DNA of 6,628 bases, from the NCBI GenBank assembly GCA_002413305.1, contig DHWS01000159.1:1-6628 (forward strand). Reading direction: 5' to 3'. The DNA is from Actinobacteria bacterium UBA5176. Its GTDB lineage: Bacteria; Actinomycetota; UBA4738. The notes under the pieces were generated by a model, which had not been told where the DNA came from, ran no database searches, and was given only the letters and a program-made list of their open reading frames with translations. Below are positions 1 to 6,217 of this stretch, piece after piece. The first letter of the stretch is position 1, and the number at the start of each line of letters is the position of its first letter. The position numbers and the translations under genes are program-made.

Positions 1-1091
1 ATCCGGTGGTGGCGTCGGCACAGGAGCAGGAGGTTCGAGAGTGCGGTTGGCCCGCCGTTCGCCCAATGCTGCACGTGGTGTGCATCGCACCACGCCGGGG
101 GGCGGTCGCAACCGGGGAAGCGGCAGTGGCGGTCTCGTACGATCACCGCCCGTCGTAGGGGAGCGGACACCACCGGCGTGCGGCGGCCAACGTCCAGGGG
201 TTCCGAGTCCCCATCGATCACGATCCGGCTGACGGAGCCGTCACAGGCCAGCCGCCGGACGACTTCGGGATGGACCGGGCCAACGTGTTCGAGCTCGCTC
301 CGGTGGCCCGCGCCACCTTGGAGAGAGCGGAGGTCCACGACCACGGCGATGTGTGGCCGCTCGCCGGCCACCTCGGATCGCTCCGGCGCGCCCAGCCACT
401 GCCGGCAGATCTCACCCAGAGCGTCCACCCGTCGTTGCGTGGGCGTCCGATGGTCGTCCGGATCCTTCCGGCGATGTCCCGCCTGCTGGTAGCCGCGGAG
501 GGCCGTGAGCATGACTTCCCCGGTCTCAGGGTCGAGCTCCCCATCCACCCGGACGACCCCGAACAGCGTGGTCGACACCTTGAGCCGCCGCTGTTCGCGC
601 AACCGTTCGGCGTCCTTGAGTCCCTGACTCCAGTCGAGCTGCTGGCGCCAGTGGGACACCGCGTGCTGGAGCTGCGGCGCCGGAAGGCGGATCGCCGCCT
701 CCACCAACGACGCCTCCGACCGTCGGAACTGCGCCGGGTGCGCATGACGTGCGGAGACGAGCATCTGGACAGCTGAGGCCGTCAGCTGTCCGGTCGCCAG
801 CGCTTCCCGAGTGTGCGGCATCCGCTGCAGCGACCGGGCCGTCCTGATGTCCTTCGCCGCCGCCGTCCATCCGAAGCGATGACGATCGACGAGCCAGGAC
901 GCGGTGCTCAGATATCCAGCCCGTTGGTGCGACTGCCGCCGGTGGATCTCCGCGAGTCGCCTGAGGCGCTCGGCCTCGAGGCCCTGCAGGGCGCGCTGCA
1001 GCTCTGTGAATTCGGCTTCGAGCTCCTCGTCCGACACCGCGCGCAGGTCCTGGCCCTGCAGCGCCATGAGCGCCGCCCCGATCCCGCTCAC
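1..1091 (-). CDS. DUF222 / 13E12-family HNH endonuclease domain protein (partial, C-terminus beyond left edge)
   Basis: The minus strand is open from GTG at 1091 to the window edge (363 codons plus two bases, no stop). The protein begins VSGIGAALMALQGQDLRAVS. An N-terminal helical region of about residues 20-290 fits DUF222. It is followed by an HNH zinc module: C323-x4-C328, then the DAHH motif (H338-H339), N353 and C358-RR-H361-H362. The C-x4-C and C-x2-H pairs would bind zinc, and the HH, N and H residues form the beta-beta-alpha-metal nuclease centre. Family members usually run 400-500 residues, so a modest C-terminal tail is missing. The GTG start is chosen because a GGGGG Shine-Dalgarno-like run (1098-1102) lies 6 nt upstream and the promoter lies just before it; ATG at 1067 is an alternative. 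The family is abundant and multicopy in actinobacteria (REP13E12 proteins of mycobacteria). Its function is not established; nuclease activity is inferred from the motif. The gene is divergent from the SUF operon and under a LexA box. Confidence 0.9.
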   Translation of the reverse strand, partial: MSGIGAALMALQGQDLRAVSDEELEAEFTELQRALQGLEAERLRRLAEIHRRQSHQRAGYLSTASWLVDRHRFGWTAAAKDIRTARSLQRMPHTREALATGQLTASAVQMLVSARHAHPAQFRRSEASLVEAAIRLPAPQLQHAVSHWRQQLDWSQGLKDAERLREQRRLKVSTTLFGVVRVDGELDPETGEVMLTALRGYQQAGHRRKDPDDHRTPTQRRVDALGEICRQWLGAPERSEVAGERPHIAVVVDLRSLQGGAGHRSELEHVGPVHPEVVRRLACDGSVSRIVIDGDSEPLDVGRRTPVVSAPLRRAVIVRDRHCRFPGCDRPPAWCDAHHVQHWANGGPTALSNLLLLCRRHHR

Positions 1092-1104
1092 GGTGGTCCC
1101 CCAT

Positions 1105-1122
1105 CTCGAACATATGTTCGAG
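1105..1122. promoter_or_regulatory. LexA/SOS operator (perfect 18-bp palindrome)
   Basis: CTCGAACATATGTTCGAG is a perfect 18-bp inverted repeat. Its core, CGAACATATGTTCG, fits the Bacillus subtilis SOS box (CGAACRNRYGTTYC) at nearly every position and the mycobacterial SOS box form TCGAAC-N4-GTTCGA exactly. It overlaps the end of the predicted -10 and the predicted transcription start of the HNH gene, and ends 13 nt upstream of the GTG start, a typical repressing position. It lies about 120 bp from the predicted suf -10, so control of suf by it is less likely. The match is seen directly; LexA binding is inferred. Confidence 0.85.
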
Positions 1123-1150
1123 GCTACGCGGCCGCCGCTTCGGTTGTCAG
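1121..1150 (-). promoter_or_regulatory. Predicted housekeeping-sigma promoter of the HNH gene
   Basis: On the minus strand a -35 element CTGACA (1150-1145, five of six to TTGACA) is separated by 18 nt from a -10 element TAGCCT (1126-1121, of the TANNNT type). This places the transcription start near 1113-1115 and gives a leader of about 22 nt before the GTG at 1091. The -10 element overlaps the LexA palindrome by two bases, so a bound repressor would block this promoter. This is a consensus match, not an experimental start. Confidence 0.6.
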
Positions 1151-1240
1151 TGATCCTTCTCACGAGCGCGTGGGATCTTCGACGGGATCCAAGCACGGCG
1201 GGCCCCCTGGCTCCCTCCCTCCCGGTGAATCCCACCTGGC

Positions 1241-1249
1241 TGATAGGAT
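1241..1249 (+). promoter_or_regulatory. Predicted extended -10 promoter of the suf operon
   Basis: TGATAGGAT contains a TANNNT hexamer (TAGGAT, 1244-1249) preceded by TG one base upstream, the extended -10 arrangement. No convincing -35 is seen at 17-18 nt upstream, which is tolerated with an extended -10. Transcription would begin near 1256, giving a leader of about 48 nt before the sufD GTG. A short inverted repeat (GGTG-N5-CACC, 1224-1236) lies just upstream but is too weak to call an operator. Confidence 0.45.
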
Positions 1250-1290
1250 TTGTCTGGAGCGGCGCGTCGGGCCGCCGAAGCGGGCGCGCG

Positions 1291-1296
1291 AAGGAG
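1291..1296 (+). promoter_or_regulatory. Ribosome binding site fixing the sufD start
   Basis: AAGGAG lies 7 nt before the GTG at 1304. It is the only strong Shine-Dalgarno match in this leader and decides for GTG 1304 over the in-frame TTG at 1250, which has no binding site and would overlap the predicted promoter. Confidence 0.75.
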
Positions 1297-1303
1297 CTGT
1301 CAG

Positions 1304-2641
1304 GTGCCGGAAGCGGGGATCGGATTCAAGAGGGAAGCGTTCGACGCGCTCATGGCCGGCGACGGCTTCGACGCCGGAAGCCTGCATCGGTTCCGCGAAC
1401 GCGCGCTGGCCGAATTCGAAGCGATCCCCATGCCCTCGCCGGAGACGGAGGAGTGGCGGCACACCGACCTTCGGGAATTCGACCTGGACTCCTACGAGGC
1501 CTATCGCGAGGAGCACCCGGCCGACACCCTGGACGACGTGAAGCCCGACCTCCTGGAAGCCGTCGGTGACGTGGGGGACCGGGCCGGGCTCTCGATCCAG
1601 CACAACTCCACCGTCGTCATCTCCCACCTGGATCCCGAGGCGGCGGCCAAGGGCGTGACGTTCGCCTCGCTCGATGACATCGCCCACACCCGGCCGAACC
1701 TGCTCGCGAACCGGCTGCATGCGGCGGTGCCGTCCGACCGGAGCCGCTTCACCGCCTTGCATGCTGCGTTTCGGACCGGCGGCACGTTCGTGCACGTCCC
1801 GGCCGGGGTGAAGGTCGACCTGCCCCTGCAATCGCTGACCTACGTGGATCACGACGGCCTGGCGGTGTTCCCGCACTCGGTCATCGCGCTCGAGGAGGGC
1901 GCCGAGCTGACGTTCATCGACCGGTACGTATCCCCCGACCTGGGCCGAGCCCTGTCCGATGCGGTGGTCGAGATCTACGCCGGCCCGAACTCCCGCCTCC
2001 GCTACGTGGTATTGCAGGAATGGGGCCAGGGCGTGACCCACCTGAGCGTGCAGCGGGCTCATCTCGATCGGGACGCCGAGGTCCGAACCCTGGCCGTGGC
2101 CTTCGGCGCCAGCCTCGGGCGGGCCGAAGCCGAGAGTCTCCTGACCGGCGACGGATCGACCAGCGAGATGCTCGGCGTCTACTTCGGGACCGGCGAGCAG
2201 CATTTCGACCACCGGTCGATCCAGGACCATGTCGGTTCCCAGACCTCCAGCGACCTCCTGTACAAGGGCGTCATGCGCGACCGGAGCGATGCCGTCTACT
2301 CGGGCACCGTCGTGATCCGCCAGGGCGCGCACAAGTGCAACGCCTACCAGACCAACCGGAACATCTTGCTCTCCGAGACGGCGAAGGCACATTCGATCCC
2401 GAACCTGGAGATCCTCTCAAACGACCCCGTCAAGTGCGGCCACGCGGCCAGCGTCGGGCCGGTCGACGAGGACGTCCTCTTCTACCTCCAGAGCCGGGGC
2501 ATCCCGTTCGAAGAGGCGGAGCGGCTGGTGGTGTTCGGCTTCTTCCAGGAGGTGCTGGACCGGGTCACACTGCCCGAAGTGAAGGGGAGCCTGGAGCGGG
2601 CCATCGCGGCCGAGCTCGAGCGCGAACCCGAGGAGGCTTGA
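1304..2641 (+). CDS. sufD: Fe-S cluster assembly protein SufD
   Basis: 445-residue SUF scaffold subunit of the SufB/SufD (UPF0051) family, cytosolic. In the SufBCD complex SufD pairs with SufB and takes part in iron acquisition and cluster assembly driven by SufC. The N-terminal region carries the SufD-like EEWRHTDL motif, followed by the beta-helix core. Near the C-terminus the segment VKCGHAASVG places C378 and H380 at the positions of E. coli SufD C358 and H360, followed by DEDVLFYLQSRGI. SufB instead has an N-terminal extension and a different motif here, so SufD is the better call. The start is GTG 1304, 7 nt after AAGGAG; a TTG at 1250 would add 18 unlikely residues. It is first in the operon. 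Its TGA overlaps the next gene's ATG by one base (TGATG), implying translational coupling. No sufB precedes it, which is unusual. Confidence 0.92.
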   Translation: MPEAGIGFKREAFDALMAGDGFDAGSLHRFRERALAEFEAIPMPSPETEEWRHTDLREFDLDSYEAYREEHPADTLDDVKPDLLEAVGDVGDRAGLSIQHNSTVVISHLDPEAAAKGVTFASLDDIAHTRPNLLANRLHAAVPSDRSRFTALHAAFRTGGTFVHVPAGVKVDLPLQSLTYVDHDGLAVFPHSVIALEEGAELTFIDRYVSPDLGRALSDAVVEIYAGPNSRLRYVVLQEWGQGVTHLSVQRAHLDRDAEVRTLAVAFGASLGRAEAESLLTGDGSTSEMLGVYFGTGEQHFDHRSIQDHVGSQTSSDLLYKGVMRDRSDAVYSGTVVIRQGAHKCNAYQTNRNILLSETAKAHSIPNLEILSNDPVKCGHAASVGPVDEDVLFYLQSRGIPFEEAERLVVFGFFQEVLDRVTLPEVKGSLERAIAAELEREPEEA

Positions 2642-2961
2642 TGCTGTTCGAGGTCGGCCAGACGACCGACATCCCGGAGGGCGAGGCGCGCCGGTTCACC
2701 GCCGACCGGATCGACATCGCCATCGCGAACCTTGGCGACGGCGTCTTTCTGGCCGTCGATGACATCTGCTCCCACGCGGAGTCGTCCCTCTCGGAGGGAG
2801 AGGTCGATACCGAGGACGAGACCATCGAGTGCCCACGGCACGGTTCGACCTTCGACCTGCGCACGGGCAAGCCGAGGACGCTCCCTGCGACCCTGCCCGT
2901 GCTGACGTTCCCCGTGAAGGTTGAAGGCGACACGCTACTCATCGAATTGGAGGACCGGTGA
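2641..2961 (+). CDS. Rieske-type [2Fe-2S] ferredoxin encoded within the suf operon
   Basis: Small 106-residue soluble protein, essentially one Rieske domain. The cluster ligands are visible as C43-S-H45 and C64-P-R-H67, the C-x-H and C-x2-H pairs of a Rieske [2Fe-2S] centre. There is no signal peptide or membrane segment, and the length matches the ferredoxin components of Rieske non-heme iron oxygenases (NirD/BphA3-like). No oxygenase or reductase gene is nearby. Genes of this kind between sufD and sufC are known in actinobacterial suf operons, so a role as electron donor in cluster assembly, or as a client, is more likely than a catabolic one, but it is inferred. Translation is coupled to sufD through TGATG. 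The ORF ends 3 nt before sufC. Confidence 0.9.
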   Translation: MLFEVGQTTDIPEGEARRFTADRIDIAIANLGDGVFLAVDDICSHAESSLSEGEVDTEDETIECPRHGSTFDLRTGKPRTLPATLPVLTFPVKVEGDTLLIELEDR

Positions 2962-2964
2962 CCC

Positions 2965-3783
2965 ATGGCGACCGAGACGCTCGAGAAGAAGACCGACACG
3001 GCGACCCTGGAGGTCAGGGGCCTGCACGCCTCCGTCGAGGGCAAGGAGATCCTGAAAGGGATCGACCTCGTCGTCCCGCAGGGCGAGGTCCACGCGATCA
3101 TGGGCCCGAACGGCTCCGGCAAGTCGACGCTGGCGAACGTGATCATGGGCCGCCCGAGCTACACGGTCACCGCTGGCCAGATCGTGTTCAAAGGGCAGGA
3201 GATCACCAAACTGCGTCCGGACCAGCGGGCCCAGCTAGGTCTGTTCCTCGCCTTCCAGTACCCGACCGAGATCCCCGGCGTCTCGGTCGTCAACTTCCTG
3301 CGGAGCGCCTACACGTCCGTGAAGGGTGAGAAGGTCTCCGCGCTTGCCTTCCGCAAGCGCCTGAAGGAGAAGATGGCGATGCTCGGCGTGGAGGACCAGA
3401 TGGTCGCCCGTTACGTGAACCAGGGCTTCTCCGGCGGTGAGAAGAAGAAGAACGAGGTCCTGCAGCTGGCCGTCCTGGAGCCCGACATCGCCATCCTCGA
3501 CGAGACGGACTCCGGCCTGGACATCGACTCGCTGAAGGCGGTGGCCGAAGGCATCCAGCGTCTGATCGGACCTGACCTCGGGGTGCTCCTCATCACGCAC
3601 TACCAGCGGATCCTGAACTACATCACGCCGGACCGGATCCACGTGATGATGGATGGCCGGATCGTGCTGTCGGGCGGTCCCGAGCTGGCCCACGAGCTCG
3701 AACAGAAGGGATACGAGGGCTTCCGGAGCGATCTCGGCCTCGAGCCGGCGCCCAAGGAGACGGCGAAGGGCGGACCGGCCTAG
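2965..3783 (+). CDS. sufC: Fe-S cluster assembly ATPase SufC
   Basis: 272-residue cytosolic ABC-type ATPase that powers the SufBCD scaffold; ATP-driven dimerisation rearranges SufB and SufD. All nucleotide-binding motifs are intact: Walker A GPNGSGKST (47-55), Q-loop Q98 in FQYP, the SufC-type signature FSGGEKKKNE (155-164), Walker B AILDE (176-180) followed by the D-loop region TDSGLDID, and switch histidine H212 in ITHY. The FSGGEKKKNE signature separates SufC from transporter ATPases. An acidic and basic C-terminal tail of about 15 residues follows the core. The ATG is 3 nt after the Rieske stop, and GGAGG (2949-2953) lies 11 nt upstream inside the preceding gene. The gap of 44 nt to sufS contains no convincing terminator. 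Confidence 0.97.
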   Translation: MATETLEKKTDTATLEVRGLHASVEGKEILKGIDLVVPQGEVHAIMGPNGSGKSTLANVIMGRPSYTVTAGQIVFKGQEITKLRPDQRAQLGLFLAFQYPTEIPGVSVVNFLRSAYTSVKGEKVSALAFRKRLKEKMAMLGVEDQMVARYVNQGFSGGEKKKNEVLQLAVLEPDIAILDETDSGLDIDSLKAVAEGIQRLIGPDLGVLLITHYQRILNYITPDRIHVMMDGRIVLSGGPELAHELEQKGYEGFRSDLGLEPAPKETAKGGPA

Positions 3784-3827
3784 CGGCGGAGGGCCGAACG
3801 GAGTTGCGGCGGGGCAGCCCGCGGGGG

Positions 3828-5093
3828 ATGGTGTCGAAAGAGATGGCCAGCGTGATCGAACAGACCCGGCCGCTCGACGTGGAGCGGATCCGAAAGGACT
3901 TCCCGCTGCTCGAGCGGAGGTTCCACGGGAAGCCGATCGTGTACCTCGACAGCGCTAACACCAGCCAGAAGCCCCGGCAGGTGATCGGCACGATCACCGA
4001 GTACTACGAACGCCACAACGCGAACCTGTACCGCGCCGTGTACGAGTTGGCCGAAGAGGCGACCGAGATGTTCGAGGCCGCGCGGGGGAAGTTGGCCCGG
4101 TTCGTCGGTGCCCTCGATCCGTCGTGCATCGTGTTCAACCGGGGGACGACCGAGTCGATCAACCTCGTCGCGCACGCCTACGCGAGGAGCGTTCTGCACG
4201 AGGGCGACGAGATCCTGCTGTCCGAGGTGGAGCACCATTCGAACATCGTGCCGTGGCAGTTCGCCGCCCAGGCGACCGGCGCACGCCTCCGGTACCTGAC
4301 GCTGGGGGAGGACGGTGCGCTGGACCTCTCGTCGCTGGATTCGGTGCTCACGGAGCGCACCAAGGTGGTGGCGATCACCGGGCAGTCGAACGTGATCGGG
4401 ACGCTGCCACCCCTTCGGCGCTTGGCCGACGCAGCCCACACGGTCGGGGCGGTGATCGTGGTGGACGGCGCGCAGCTCGTCCCCCACAACGCGGTCGACG
4501 TCGAAGCGCTTGACGTTGACTTCCTCACGATCTCCGGCCACAAGATGCTCGGACCGACCGCATCGGGCGGGCTGTACGGCAAGCGGGACCTGCTGGATCG
4601 GATGGACCCGTTCCTCGGCGGTGGCGAGATGATCATGGAGGTCTACCGGGACCATTCGACCTTCAAGGCCCCGCCCCACAAGTTCGAAGCCGGCACGATG
4701 AACATCGCGGAGGAGATCGGGTTGGGTGCGGCCGTCGACTATCTGGAAGCGGTCGGGATGGAAGCGATCCGCGAGCACGAGAAGGAGCTCACTGCCTACG
4801 CGATCCGGAGGCTCGAGGACGCGGGGGCGACCGTGTTCGGCCCGAAGGACGTGGAGATCCGCGGGGGAGCGGTCAGCTTCTGGTACCGCGATATCCACCC
4901 TCACGACCTGGCCCAGATCCTCGATCAGGACGCGGTGTGCGTCCGACCCGGCCACCACTGCGCCCAACTCCTGATGCGGCGGCTGGGCGTACCGGCCACC
5001 ACGAGGGCGTCGTTCTACCTGTACAACACGCCGTCCGAGGTCGATGCGCTGGTCGACTCGCTGGCGCGGGCGCAAGAGATCTTCGGTGCATAG
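3828..5093 (+). CDS. sufS: Cysteine desulfurase SufS (group II, SufS/CsdA type)
   Basis: PLP-dependent enzyme that converts L-cysteine to L-alanine and holds the sulfur as a persulfide for transfer to SufU. Counted from ATG 3828 it has 421 residues. Seen are the N-terminal YLDSANTSQKP motif, EHHSNIVPWQ (H136-H137, cofactor-stacking region), D213 and Q216 in VVDGAQ (cofactor ring contacts), K239 in ISGHK (Schiff-base lysine), and the catalytic cysteine C378 in RPGHHCAQ, with the short active-site loop of group II enzymes. The start is uncertain: ATG 3828 has only an immediately adjacent G-run. TTG 3804, ATG 3843 and GTG 3852 are in frame; the last has AAAGAG 9 nt upstream. All give the same catalytic domain, since conserved sequence begins near VERIRKDFPLL. 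sufU begins 20 nt after the stop. Confidence 0.95.
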   Translation: MVSKEMASVIEQTRPLDVERIRKDFPLLERRFHGKPIVYLDSANTSQKPRQVIGTITEYYERHNANLYRAVYELAEEATEMFEAARGKLARFVGALDPSCIVFNRGTTESINLVAHAYARSVLHEGDEILLSEVEHHSNIVPWQFAAQATGARLRYLTLGEDGALDLSSLDSVLTERTKVVAITGQSNVIGTLPPLRRLADAAHTVGAVIVVDGAQLVPHNAVDVEALDVDFLTISGHKMLGPTASGGLYGKRDLLDRMDPFLGGGEMIMEVYRDHSTFKAPPHKFEAGTMNIAEEIGLGAAVDYLEAVGMEAIREHEKELTAYAIRRLEDAGATVFGPKDVEIRGGAVSFWYRDIHPHDLAQILDQDAVCVRPGHHCAQLLMRRLGVPATTRASFYLYNTPSEVDALVDSLARAQEIFGA

Positions 5094-5101
5094 ACGAGCG
5101 A

Positions 5102-5108
5102 GGGGAGG
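5102..5108 (+). promoter_or_regulatory. Ribosome binding site of sufU
   Basis: GGGGAGG lies 5 nt before GTG 5114, a strong Shine-Dalgarno match. It fixes the GTG as the sufU start, since no ATG is available before the conserved N-terminal sequence. Confidence 0.75.
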
Positions 5109-5113
5109 CAGAC

Positions 5114-5566
5114 GTGGCGCTTGAGGATCTGTACAAGGAGGTCATCCTCGAGCACTACAAGAACCCGAGGAACAAGCGGGAGCTTCCCGGTGCGCAGGTC
5201 TCGTGCTCCCGCAACAACCCGCTGTGCGGTGACGAGATCACGATCCAGGCCAGGCTGGGCGACGGCATCGTTGCCGAGGTCACGTTCCAGGGCTCGGGGT
5301 GCTCGATCAGCCAGGCCAGCGCGTCGATGCTCACCGAAGCGGTCACCGGCGTGTCGAAGGACCGCGCGTTGGAGCTGGCCGGCGAGTTCCGGTCGATGAT
5401 GGAGGGGTCGCTCGACCCCGACGAGGACGAGTTCGGCGACATGGTCGCCCTGAAGGGTGTGGTGAAGTACCCGGTTCGGATCAAGTGCGCCGTGCTCGCC
5501 TGGGACGTGCTCCAGGAGGCGCTCGGGGATGCCGCGGGCCAAGCGTCTGGGGCGTCGCCGCACTGA
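5114..5566 (+). CDS. sufU: Zinc-dependent sulfurtransferase SufU
   Basis: 150-residue IscU-fold protein. The likely zinc ligands C38, D40 (LCGDE), C63 (GSGCSIS) and C125 (RIKCAVLAW) match the C41, D43, C66 and C128 set of Bacillus subtilis SufU. Between C63 and C125 there is an extra segment (about residues 80-105) characteristic of SufU and absent from IscU, and the IscU HscA-binding LPPVK motif is not seen. It is therefore read as the zinc-bound sulfur acceptor that takes persulfide from SufS, rather than as an assembly scaffold. The pairing with sufS directly upstream supports this. The GTG start follows GGGGAGG. The C-terminal tail after about residue 139 is small and polar. It is the last clear suf gene here; no SufT (DUF59) follows. 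Confidence 0.95.
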   Translation: MALEDLYKEVILEHYKNPRNKRELPGAQVSCSRNNPLCGDEITIQARLGDGIVAEVTFQGSGCSISQASASMLTEAVTGVSKDRALELAGEFRSMMEGSLDPDEDEFGDMVALKGVVKYPVRIKCAVLAWDVLQEALGDAAGQASGASPH

Positions 5567-5596
5567 CGGGGACACCTGATTTCCGGCCATCGCTGG

Positions 5597-5602
5597 CATA
5601 CT
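5597..5602 (+). promoter_or_regulatory. Candidate -10 element for a leaderless methyltransferase transcript
   Basis: CATACT (four of six to TATAAT) is preceded by TG one base upstream (TGG-CATACT) and ends 6 nt before the GTG at 5609. That spacing would place the transcription start on the start codon itself, as in actinobacterial leaderless mRNAs, and there is no Shine-Dalgarno sequence before this GTG. No good -35 is seen. The gene could equally be read through from suf. Confidence 0.3.
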
Positions 5603-5608
5603 TGGCTT

Positions 5609-6187
5609 GTGTTCCTGCGTGACAACGAGGTCGGCCGCCGCGTGGCACCGTACCTTCGGTCCGGCTGGGAGATCCTCGACTACGGCGCCGGAACCGGGTT
5701 GATCAGCCGCTGGCTGGCCCGCAGTACCGGGGTCCGGCCGACCATGACCGACCTGGTCGAATACGGCAACCGCCGGCAGGAGTTCCCCTACCTGCAGATG
5801 GACGACCCGTTCCACGTCCCGGCGGAGGACGGGGCGTTCGACGCGGTGATCCTGCTGTTCGCGCTGCACCACAACCCATACGAGTCGCAGGGGAAGGTGC
5901 TTTCGGAAGCGATCCGGCTGACCCGCAGACGCCTGATCGTCATCGAGGACACCCCGATGAGTGCAGCGGACCGAGCCTTCAACGTGTTCTGGGACAAGGT
6001 CCTCAACCTTCGTCACCGGGTGCCGACCCCGTGCGCGTTCCGGACGGTGGGGGAGTGGCTTCCCATCTTCCTCGAGGCCGACCTGGAGGCCGTCCACGTG
6101 GAGAGTTACCGGCCGAAGTGGCCGACGCTGATGACCTATCACCACACCGTGTTCGTCCTGGACCGCGAGGCGGCGGGGCCGGAATAG
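5609..6187 (+). CDS. Class I SAM-dependent methyltransferase, substrate unknown
   Basis: 192-residue protein with a Rossmann-type methyltransferase core: motif I ILDYGAGTG (22-30) binds S-adenosylmethionine, the acidic residue after strand 2 is D48 in MTDLVEY, motif IV is FDAVILLFALHH (77-88), and a later strand is RLIVIEDT (108-115). It fits the Methyltransf_11/25 group. The C-terminal half (about 120-185), with DRAFNVFWDKVLN and a histidine pair near its end, probably shapes the substrate site; I cannot assign a substrate. No membrane segment is seen. The start at GTG 5609 lacks a Shine-Dalgarno sequence; GTG 5642 is possible but would leave very little before motif I. It lies 42 nt after sufU in the same direction, so it may be cotranscribed with suf or have its own promoter. 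A hairpin spans its stop codon. Confidence 0.85.
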   Translation: MFLRDNEVGRRVAPYLRSGWEILDYGAGTGLISRWLARSTGVRPTMTDLVEYGNRRQEFPYLQMDDPFHVPAEDGAFDAVILLFALHHNPYESQGKVLSEAIRLTRRRLIVIEDTPMSAADRAFNVFWDKVLNLRHRVPTPCAFRTVGEWLPIFLEADLEAVHVESYRPKWPTLMTYHHTVFVLDREAAGPE

Positions 6188-6200
6188 CGGTTCCGGCCCC
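6175..6200 (+). terminator. Perfect 10-bp inverted repeat across the methyltransferase stop codon; possible terminator
   Basis: GGGGCCGGAA (6175-6184) and TTCCGGCCCC (6191-6200) are exact reverse complements separated by a 6-nt loop that contains the TAG stop. The stem is strong and GC-rich. No T-run follows, so it is not a canonical intrinsic terminator; U-less hairpins have been proposed as terminators in actinobacteria. It could also stabilise the 3' end of the upstream mRNA or limit expression of the next gene, which starts 18 nt later. Confidence 0.5.
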
Positions 6201-6217
6201 CCGGTTGCGAGCAGACG

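Noticed and set aside
526..1113. Minus-strand ORF starting at ATG 1113 (195 codons)
   Set aside because: It is out of frame with the DUF222/HNH gene, its translation is low-complexity Gly/Ala/Arg/Pro without domain character, and its start lies inside the LexA palindrome.
1224..1236. GGTG-N5-CACC inverted repeat upstream of the suf -10, considered as a SufR operator
   Set aside because: Arms of 4 bp are expected by chance in GC-rich DNA and it does not match any SufR or IscR site I know.
1259..1280. Short GCGGC/GCCGC hairpin in the sufD leader, considered as a riboswitch or attenuator
   Set aside because: Only a 5-bp stem in a very GC-rich leader of about 48 nt; no recognisable riboswitch or tRNA-like fold.
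1160..2392. Long minus-strand ORF opposite sufD
   Set aside because: A shadow ORF caused by high GC and codon bias on the antisense strand; no recognisable domain, and sufD on the plus strand is conserved throughout.
2020..2961. Apparent 313-residue ORF fusing an out-of-frame stretch to the Rieske protein
   Set aside because: The first two thirds are a shadow frame of sufD; the Rieske domain begins at ATG 2641, which is coupled to the sufD stop.
3780..5075. 431-codon minus-strand ORF opposite sufS
   Set aside because: Antisense shadow of sufS; composition rich in Arg, His, Val and Asp with no family motif.
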